A stretch of DNA of 64,000 nt from Seohaeicola_A nanhaiensis (GTDB lineage Bacteria; Pseudomonadota; Alphaproteobacteria; Rhodobacterales; Rhodobacteraceae): contig NZ_JBHSGI010000005.1 in assembly GCF_042654245.1 (NCBI RefSeq), positions 509,160 through 573,159 on the forward strand, read 5' to 3'. Below, piece by piece: positions 59,154 through 64,000 of the stretch. A model generated the notes under the pieces. The model saw only the letters and a program-made list of their open reading frames with translations, was not told the origin of the DNA and did no database searches. Numbering within the stretch: the first letter of the stretch is position 1; each line of letters begins with the position of its first letter. Both the position numbers and the translations under genes were made by a program.

Positions 59154-59678
59154 GTGAACCCGTTGCTTCTTATCGAGCGGCTAACTCGCGGTATCGGCCG
59201 GGCGGCAGCCTGGCTGATGCTCGCGGCAGCCGTGCTGAGTGCGGGCAACGCACTGATGCGCAAGGTTTTTGCCATCAGCTCGAATGCCATGCTCGAGGCG
59301 CAGTGGTATCTTGTGGGAACCGCCGTCATGCTCGCCGCAGCATGGGTCCTCCAGGAAAACGGGCATGTGCGTATCGAACTGATCTCGTCCCGCTTTCCAC
59401 GTGGACTGAGGCGCGGGATCGAGATTTTCGGGCATTTGTGTCTTCTCCTGCCGTTTTCTTCGCTGATGCTGTGGCTCAGTTGGCCATATTTCATGCGGTC
59501 ATGGTCGCAGAACGAAACCTCGATCAATACGGGCGGACTGCTGGTCTGGCCGATGCGGGGGATCATCGTGCTCGGGTTCCTTCTGCTCTGTCTTCAATCC
59601 CTTGTTGCGCTCTTGCGTCTGTTGCGAGGTGGTGACGCACCGTCTCCATCAGATGACGATGCGCGACCCATCGAGTGA
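59154..59678 (+). CDS. dctQ: TRAP transporter small permease DctQ
   Basis: A 174-aa four-helix membrane protein of the DctQ family (AAAWLMLAAAVLSAGNALMR; EAQWYLVGTAVMLAAAWVLQ; ENGHVRIELISSR). The start is taken as GTG 59154, 7 bp after the dctP stop; there is no in-frame ATG before TM1. A charged C-terminal tail follows TM4. Position between dctP and dctM supports the call. Confidence 0.88.
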   Translation: MNPLLLIERLTRGIGRAAAWLMLAAAVLSAGNALMRKVFAISSNAMLEAQWYLVGTAVMLAAAWVLQENGHVRIELISSRFPRGLRRGIEIFGHLCLLLPFSSLMLWLSWPYFMRSWSQNETSINTGGLLVWPMRGIIVLGFLLLCLQSLVALLRLLRGGDAPSPSDDDARPIE

Positions 59679-59687
59679 GCCGAAGCC

Positions 59688-61328
59688 GTGCTGCATTTCG
59701 TCGCTCAGAACCTGGCACCATTGATGTTCCTGAGCATCATGTTGCTTTTGATGATGGGATTCCCGGTGGCTTTCACGCTTGCCGCCGGTGGCTTGGCATT
59801 CTTTGCTGTCGGCACTCTTGTGTCGGAGTTGGCGCCAGGCGACATCACTCTGGCGTGGCCGTTGTTGCAGGCCCAGCCGGACCGGATATTTGGTATCATC
59901 AGCAACGATGTCCTGCTGGCTGTGCCGTTCTTTACCCTCATGGGCGCGATCTTCGAGAAGACGGGCATCGCCGAAGAGCTCCTCGGGGTGGTCGCCCGCC
60001 TGTTCGGACGCATGCGTGGCGGTCTATGCTATGCGGTGATCCTGGTTGGTTCGTTGCTGGCCGCGACCACCGGAGTCGTATCGGCATCAGTTATGACCAT
60101 GGGCCTGATCGCCCTGCCGATCATGCTGCGCAGCGGGTACAATCCGCATTTCGCCGCCGGAACCATAACCGCCGCCGGCACCCTGTCGCAGATCGTGCCG
60201 CCGTCTCTGGTGCTCATCGTCATGGCGGACCAGGTTATGGTTCCCGTCGGCGAGATCTATCGTGGCGCTTTGGTTCCTTCCGCTCTGTTGATCGGGGCCT
60301 ATCTTTTGGCAATTGCAGCCATTTCGCTGCTGTTCCCGCGAATGCTCCCGGCCTCGACCGAGACACCGCCGGCACCGCGCGACTACTTCGGGCTGATCTT
60401 TCTGGTAGCGGTCGGTGCCGTCGCGGGCTGGATCGCGCAATTCGCGCTGGGTTTCATGGAGCCGGCCGGCCGGATCATTTCTTCGATAGCAGTTGCGGCG
60501 GCAGTTGTCGTAGCGCTTGCCGCTTTCGATGGTGGGCGGGGCCGCCTGGGCGTGTCACCCTTTGCTCGTCGGACTGTCATGGCACTGGTTCCGACACTGG
60601 GTCTGATCTTCCTGGTGCTGGGCACAATTTTCCTGGGCGTTGCCACTCCGACTGAAAGTGGCGCCTTGGGTGCGGTGGGCGCACTGCTTCTTGCGATGCT
60701 GAGACGACGCCTGTCATTGGCAGATCTGGCCAGTATCGTCGAGCGGACAACGCGGTTGACGGTCTTCGTCTTCTTCATCCTGATCGGAGCAAAGATGTTC
60801 AGCCTGACCTTTTACGGTTTGGGCGGAGACGAGTGGCTCCATCAACTGCTCACTACTCTACCCGGTGGCGAAATCGGGTTTGTCGTCTTCTCGATGGTGC
60901 TGATCTTCATCCTGGGATGCTTCCTGGATTTCTTCGAGATCGCCTTCATCGTCATTCCTTTGCTGCTGCCTGCGGCGAATGCCCTGGGGATCGATCCCCT
61001 CTGGTTCGCACTACTCATCTCGATCAACCTGCAAACCTCCTTCCTGACGCCGCCGTTCGGATTTGCCCTGTTCTATCTCCGATCGGTCGCTCCGACGCAG
61101 GGTGCAACCCGTCTTTCGAACGAAGCCGTCTACTATGGGGCGCTCAGCTTCATCTGCATCAACGTGCTGGTGATGGGCTTTCTCATCGCTTTCCCCGATC
61201 TGATCTCCCGCCCAGAGCCTGACTTTGCCGTGGGCACCGACAAGTCAGTCGATTTCGGAACCCGCGACAGTGGTTTCGGCGCTCCCGCTGGGGGGCAGAA
61301 CAAGAACCTCAACGATCTTTTCAAGTAG
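59688..61328 (+). CDS. dctM: TRAP transporter large permease DctM
   Basis: A 546-aa integral protein with about 12-14 membrane helices, the ion-coupled transport subunit. Family motifs include FLSIMLLLMMGFPVAFTLAA at the N-terminus, GTLSQIVPPSLVLIV near residue 165, and LGCFLDFFEIAFIVIPLLLP near 415. GTG start at 59688, 9 bp after dctQ. The long C-terminal tail (about 40 aa, hydrophilic) is unusual but not disruptive. Confidence 0.93.
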   Translation: MLHFVAQNLAPLMFLSIMLLLMMGFPVAFTLAAGGLAFFAVGTLVSELAPGDITLAWPLLQAQPDRIFGIISNDVLLAVPFFTLMGAIFEKTGIAEELLGVVARLFGRMRGGLCYAVILVGSLLAATTGVVSASVMTMGLIALPIMLRSGYNPHFAAGTITAAGTLSQIVPPSLVLIVMADQVMVPVGEIYRGALVPSALLIGAYLLAIAAISLLFPRMLPASTETPPAPRDYFGLIFLVAVGAVAGWIAQFALGFMEPAGRIISSIAVAAAVVVALAAFDGGRGRLGVSPFARRTVMALVPTLGLIFLVLGTIFLGVATPTESGALGAVGALLLAMLRRRLSLADLASIVERTTRLTVFVFFILIGAKMFSLTFYGLGGDEWLHQLLTTLPGGEIGFVVFSMVLIFILGCFLDFFEIAFIVIPLLLPAANALGIDPLWFALLISINLQTSFLTPPFGFALFYLRSVAPTQGATRLSNEAVYYGALSFICINVLVMGFLIAFPDLISRPEPDFAVGTDKSVDFGTRDSGFGAPAGGQNKNLNDLFK

Positions 61329-61334
61329 GACACC

Positions 61335-61949
61335 ATGCCAGACTTTTTGCTTTACGATCACCCGCTCTCGGGCAACTGTCACAAAATCCGACTGTTGTGC
61401 GCCATGATCGGCAAACCACTGGAATTGCTTCCGGTCGCAGTCCTCGAAGGGGAAACCCGGACCGAGGAGTTTGCCAAACTCAATCCAGTGCAACAGATCC
61501 CGGTCTTGAAGGATGGCGATTTTGTCGTTCAGGACAGTCAGGCGATCCTCTTGTATCTTGCAATGAAATATGCACCGGAATGGATCGACGCTTCTCCGGA
61601 AGGCATGGCGGCGATAGCCGAATGGCTTTCCTATGGCGCCAAAGAGGTGTCTAACGGTCCGCAATTGGCACGGCTGCACTTCCTCGATCCGCACAAGTCG
61701 ATCGACATTGACCGTGCGCAAGCCATCGGCCGAAAGGTTCTGGCGCTGCTTGAGCGGGTTCTTGGCGGGCGTGAATGGCTCTGCTTGGGCCGGCCGACCA
61801 TCGCCGACCTGGCGGTGTTCCCCTATGTCGGTCTGGCCCGACAGGGAAAACTGCCCTTGGACGAATGCCCAAATGTTCTGGCATGGATCGATCGCATCCG
61901 GGCGCTACCCGGGTACCATCCGATGCCCGGACTGCCGGAGGCGCTGTGA
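61335..61949 (+). CDS. Glutathione S-transferase family protein
   Basis: A 204-aa cytosolic GST: thioredoxin-like N-terminal domain (HPLSGNCHKIRLLCAMIGK; LNPVQQIPVLKDGD; QDSQAILLYLA with the conserved D-S) and a helical C-terminal domain (RPTIADLAVFPYVGLA). It starts 6 bp after dctM and overlaps the MOSC start (TGATG). Probably acts on the imported compound or a toxic intermediate. Confidence 0.9.
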   Translation: MPDFLLYDHPLSGNCHKIRLLCAMIGKPLELLPVAVLEGETRTEEFAKLNPVQQIPVLKDGDFVVQDSQAILLYLAMKYAPEWIDASPEGMAAIAEWLSYGAKEVSNGPQLARLHFLDPHKSIDIDRAQAIGRKVLALLERVLGGREWLCLGRPTIADLAVFPYVGLARQGKLPLDECPNVLAWIDRIRALPGYHPMPGLPEAL

Positions 61950-62419
61950 TGACGAGCTGGATTGGACGGGTCGAACACCTCCACATCGCCCCACGCTCGT
62001 TTCTGCCGATGCGGAGCATGCAACGGCTAGAGTTGGTTGCCGGGCGCGGCATCACCGGTGACCGCTATTCAACTGGAGAGGGTTTCTACTCGGATCGCCC
62101 GGAGGAGGGGCGACAGGTCACGCTCTTCGAAGCCGAAACCCTTGAGGCGCTGTTGCGTGACCACAAAGTGACGCTGGTCCCTTCCGATCATCGGCGCAAC
62201 GTCACGGTCCGGGACGTGCCACTGAACCATCTTGTCGGCCGCCGCTTTCGGATCGGTGAAGTCCTGCTCGAGGGCACGCGCTTGTCGACCCCATGCCGGC
62301 ACATCGAGCAGATCACCGGGCAGGACATTTTCACGATCCTTATCAATCGTTCGGGCTTGCATGCCCGCATCCTGACTGGCGGCGAGATCGCGCTCGACGA
62401 CATTGTCAGGCCGGAGTAG
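61949..62419 (+). CDS. MOSC-domain protein
   Basis: A 156-aa stand-alone MOSC domain (molybdenum cofactor sulfurase C-terminal fold), the fold found in YiiM, YcbX and mARC. Seen features: GRGITGDRYSTGEGFYSD, RQVTLFEAETLEAL, DHRRNVTVRDVPLNHLVG and RLSTPCRHIEQITGQ, where Cys116 is the expected molybdenum or sulfur ligand. It is coupled to the GST gene and followed by a reductase gene, which suggests a two-protein Moco-dependent reductase. This activity is inferred. Confidence 0.85.
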   Translation: MTSWIGRVEHLHIAPRSFLPMRSMQRLELVAGRGITGDRYSTGEGFYSDRPEEGRQVTLFEAETLEALLRDHKVTLVPSDHRRNVTVRDVPLNHLVGRRFRIGEVLLEGTRLSTPCRHIEQITGQDIFTILINRSGLHARILTGGEIALDDIVRPE

Positions 62420-62423
62420 CGCA

Positions 62424-63374
62424 ATGGCAAAATCCATTCACCGAGTTTCCGTTGAAATCCGCCGGATCGAAGCACTTCCCGGGAATGTTCGCCTGATCGA
62501 ACTCGCCGACCATGATGATTGGGAACTGCCGCCCTTCACATCGGGTGCCCACGTCGATGTTCACCTGCCCAGCGGACGCATCCGGCAATATTCCCTGTGC
62601 GGCAGTCCGGACGAGCCGACACGGTATTTGATCGCCGTTGCAAGGGACGCGGCCGGGCGCGGTGGCTCGGCCGAAGTGCATGACGCATTGGCGCCCGGAA
62701 TGCCTTTGCTGCTCTCTCTGCCGCGGAACCACTTTCCGCTGATCTCCGAAGGTCGCGTTGTGCTTGTTGCCGGCGGCATCGGCATTACACCGTTCCTGTC
62801 GATGTTGCCCGAGCTTCTTCGAACCGGAAGAAACTTCGAGCTTCACGTTTGCACGCCCTCCGCGCAGCATGACGGGTTTTCGAGATTTCTCGGCGACGTT
62901 CCGGCCGATCGTCTGAAGGTTCACTATAGCGACGATGGTTCGCGTTTAGATCTTTCGGGGCTGATTGATGGTCTGGGGCCTGAAGATCACATCTATGTTT
63001 GTGGCCCGGGGAGAATGATCTCCGAGGCACGCGAGTTCGAGGATCGCTTGGGTGAAAGATTGCACATCGAGCTATTCGGCGCTGGTGAGACAGGTCAGCA
63101 AGCGGCATACGTCGTCGAATTGGCCAACAGTGGCCAGATCGTGCCAGTAGGGGCGGGCGAGACAATGCTCGAAGCCTTGCGTGCTGCCGGTGTGGAGGTT
63201 CCATCCTCATGCGAAGGCGGTGTATGCCTCGACTGCAAGACTCGCTACCTCGAAGGCACACCTGTTCATCGCGATCTTGTTTTGCCGGCGCATGAACGGG
63301 GAACTCATTTGACGCCTTGCGTTTCGGGTTGCGCAGGTGATCGGATCGTGCTGGACCTGCCCCAAAGTAATTGA
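62424..63374 (+). CDS. PDR/VanB-type oxidoreductase (FNR plus 2Fe-2S)
   Basis: A 316-aa class IA reductase: flavin domain (RQYSLCGSPDEPTRYLIAV), NAD domain (VVLVAGGIGITPFLSMLPEL; YVCGPGRMISEARE) and a C-terminal plant-type ferredoxin domain with ligands in SSCEGGVCLDCKTRYLEG and LTPCVSGC. It would pass electrons from NAD(P)H through flavin and 2Fe-2S to a partner. No oxygenase is adjacent; the MOSC protein is the only candidate acceptor in the operon. ATG 62424 is 4 bp after the MOSC stop. Confidence 0.9.
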   Translation: MAKSIHRVSVEIRRIEALPGNVRLIELADHDDWELPPFTSGAHVDVHLPSGRIRQYSLCGSPDEPTRYLIAVARDAAGRGGSAEVHDALAPGMPLLLSLPRNHFPLISEGRVVLVAGGIGITPFLSMLPELLRTGRNFELHVCTPSAQHDGFSRFLGDVPADRLKVHYSDDGSRLDLSGLIDGLGPEDHIYVCGPGRMISEAREFEDRLGERLHIELFGAGETGQQAAYVVELANSGQIVPVGAGETMLEALRAAGVEVPSSCEGGVCLDCKTRYLEGTPVHRDLVLPAHERGTHLTPCVSGCAGDRIVLDLPQSN

Positions 63375-63390
63375 TCGCGGGTACGGGGGC

Positions 63391-63609
63391 ATGAGCCGGG
63401 ATCAGTTGGCCGAGGCTGCACGGGATTACGGACCAACCTGCCGGCTCTCCCGGTTGGTGGATAATCTCGGGCCTCGTCCGGAAATACTTGAAAAGGCCAT
63501 CTTTCGTCATCCCGACAAGCTTCTCGATCGCGTCGAGAAGCTTATCGCCCGGCTAGCTCCGGAACCGAGCGTTCGCCTTTCAAGGCTTTCTGGACCTGTC
63601 GCGGTTTGA
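63391..63609 (+). CDS. Small hypothetical protein (or remnant)
   Basis: A 72-aa frame (MSRDQLAEAARDYGPTCRL..., with PEILEKAIFRHPDKLLDRVE) of predicted helical composition. I do not recognise it. It contains the right copy of the 18-bp repeat (63461-63478), so it may be a chimeric frame made at the junction. No strong ribosome site is seen. Confidence 0.3.
   Translation: MSRDQLAEAARDYGPTCRLSRLVDNLGPRPEILEKAIFRHPDKLLDRVEKLIARLAPEPSVRLSRLSGPVAV
63461..63478 (+). repeat. 18-bp direct repeat, right copy
   Basis: ATAATCTCGGGCCTCGTC, identical to 57264-57281 and in the same orientation, 6.2 kb apart. Confidence 0.75.
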
Positions 63610-63653
63610 TGCCGTTCCTTTGATAGCATTTACTGCAACAAAGGAGACTGACT

Positions 63654-63929
63654 ATGGGAGATGGAAGAACGGACGCATTCCGCAAAGATGCGGTGCGTAT
63701 TGCGCTAACCAGTGGGCTGACGCGCAAACAGTTGGCTGACGATCTGGGTGTCGGGATGTCGACGCTGAACAAATGGATCACGGCACACCGAGACACGGAT
63801 GTGGTGGCGAAAGAGGATCTGAGCCTTGCCCAAGAGAATGATCGACTTCGGCGCGAGAACCGCATTCTCAAGGAGGAGCGGGAAATCTTAAAAAAGGCCA
63901 CGGTGTTCTTCGCGAGCCCAAAGCCGTGA
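63654..63929 (+). CDS. IS3-family transposase orfA (partner orfB lost)
   Basis: A 91-aa orfA with an N-terminal HTH (KQLADDLGVGMSTLNKWI) and a leucine-zipper-like C-terminal helix (LAQENDRLRRENRILKEERE, ILKKATVFFA), good AAAGGAG site. The A6G slippery heptamer at 63890-63896 is the programmed -1 frameshift signal used to make the OrfAB fusion. orfB starts at GTG 63926 but is cut off after three codons by another insertion sequence. Confidence 0.88.
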   Translation: MGDGRTDAFRKDAVRIALTSGLTRKQLADDLGVGMSTLNKWITAHRDTDVVAKEDLSLAQENDRLRRENRILKEEREILKKATVFFASPKP

Positions 63930-63935
63930 GGTTTA

Positions 63936-64000
63936 GGCTCCAGACTCATTGATCTTCAAAGCTAGAACATGACGGTTGCGGCGAGGGCGACGGCGGAGAG
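63936..64000 (-). mobile_element. IS5-family element, 3' end (runs out of the window)
   Basis: The minus strand encodes LSAVALAATVMF followed by TAG, then CTT TGA, matching the usual IS5-family transposase end (...VALAATVMFWL) with the Trp codon changed to stop. The terminal sequence GAGTCTGGAGCC (63947-63936) is like known ends of this group. It interrupts the IS3 orfB. The rest lies beyond position 64000. Confidence 0.7.

Noticed and set aside
1..64000. CRISPR array
   Set aside because: No regularly spaced direct repeats with unique spacers were seen; the only tandem-like motifs are the sRNA loops and short regulatory boxes.

Overview
The window is GC-rich chromosomal DNA from an alphaproteobacterium, most likely a Rhodobacterales (Rhodobacter/Roseobacter-group) species. 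The evidence is a fused ispDF gene, GTTC-N7-GTTC SOS boxes in front of recA and uvrD, a CckA-type hybrid kinase with a CtrA box (TTAA-N7-TTAAC) in front of it, a meso-DAP type MurE, and a DUF1127 gene followed by CCUCCUCCC-loop small RNAs of the kind described in Rhodobacter sphaeroides. The genus cannot be fixed from the sequence alone.

Positions 1-25,900 are mostly core housekeeping: ispDF-pgpA-cinA (isoprenoid and phospholipid steps), an MmgE/PrpD protein, a DUF4453 protein, a RatA/COQ10-like protein, hpt, typA, alaS with a DUF1330 gene, SOS-controlled recA, a putative sulfotransferase, cckA, guaB-rsmB-like, an AlkD-like repair protein, the tightly overlapping moaA-waaA-glycosyltransferase group, an M20 aminoacylase, murD, glutaminase and a GNAT enzyme. 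Positions 26,000-33,700 hold the head of the division/cell-wall cluster on the minus strand (mraZ-rsmH-ftsL-ftsI-murE-murF-mraY). murD lies beyond two oppositely oriented genes, and ftsW/murG do not follow it.

Positions 33,728-35,160 are regulatory DNA: two oppositely oriented three-box arrays with 10-bp period that look like MraZ boxes, then a CcaF1-like DUF1127 gene and two small RNAs, each with two anti-Shine-Dalgarno loops and the second ending in a strong terminator. After SOS-controlled uvrD come a MarR regulator divergent from a 14-TM efflux pump, an FMN alpha-hydroxy-acid dehydrogenase and pyruvate carboxylase, a CtrA-box-preceded SH3 protein, a MAPEG protein, a decayed DUF1697 gene and tRNA-Gly(GCC).

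Positions 46,400-54,900 are an accessory catabolic locus. A six-gene minus-strand operon encodes an ABC importer of the spermidine/putrescine class (ATPase, Tat-exported binding protein, two permeases), an Asp/Glu/hydantoin racemase-family enzyme, and one polypeptide joining a kynureninase-like PLP domain to a kynurenine-formamidase-like metal hydrolase. A GntR/FCD regulator and a GNAT enzyme are divergent, with a 28-bp dyad between. This is the most novel-looking system in the window.

From tRNA-Gln(TTG) at 55,226 to the end the DNA looks like a genomic island: a frameshifted serine-recombinase remnant, a degenerate IS3-family element, a fragment of another transposase, an XRE-cupin regulator with TTGCCC palindromes, a TRAP transporter (dctP-dctQ-dctM), a glutathione S-transferase, a MOSC protein, a 2Fe-2S ferredoxin-reductase-type enzyme, and two more IS fragments. 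The regulator/TRAP/enzyme module is bounded by an exact 18-bp direct repeat (57,264 and 63,461).
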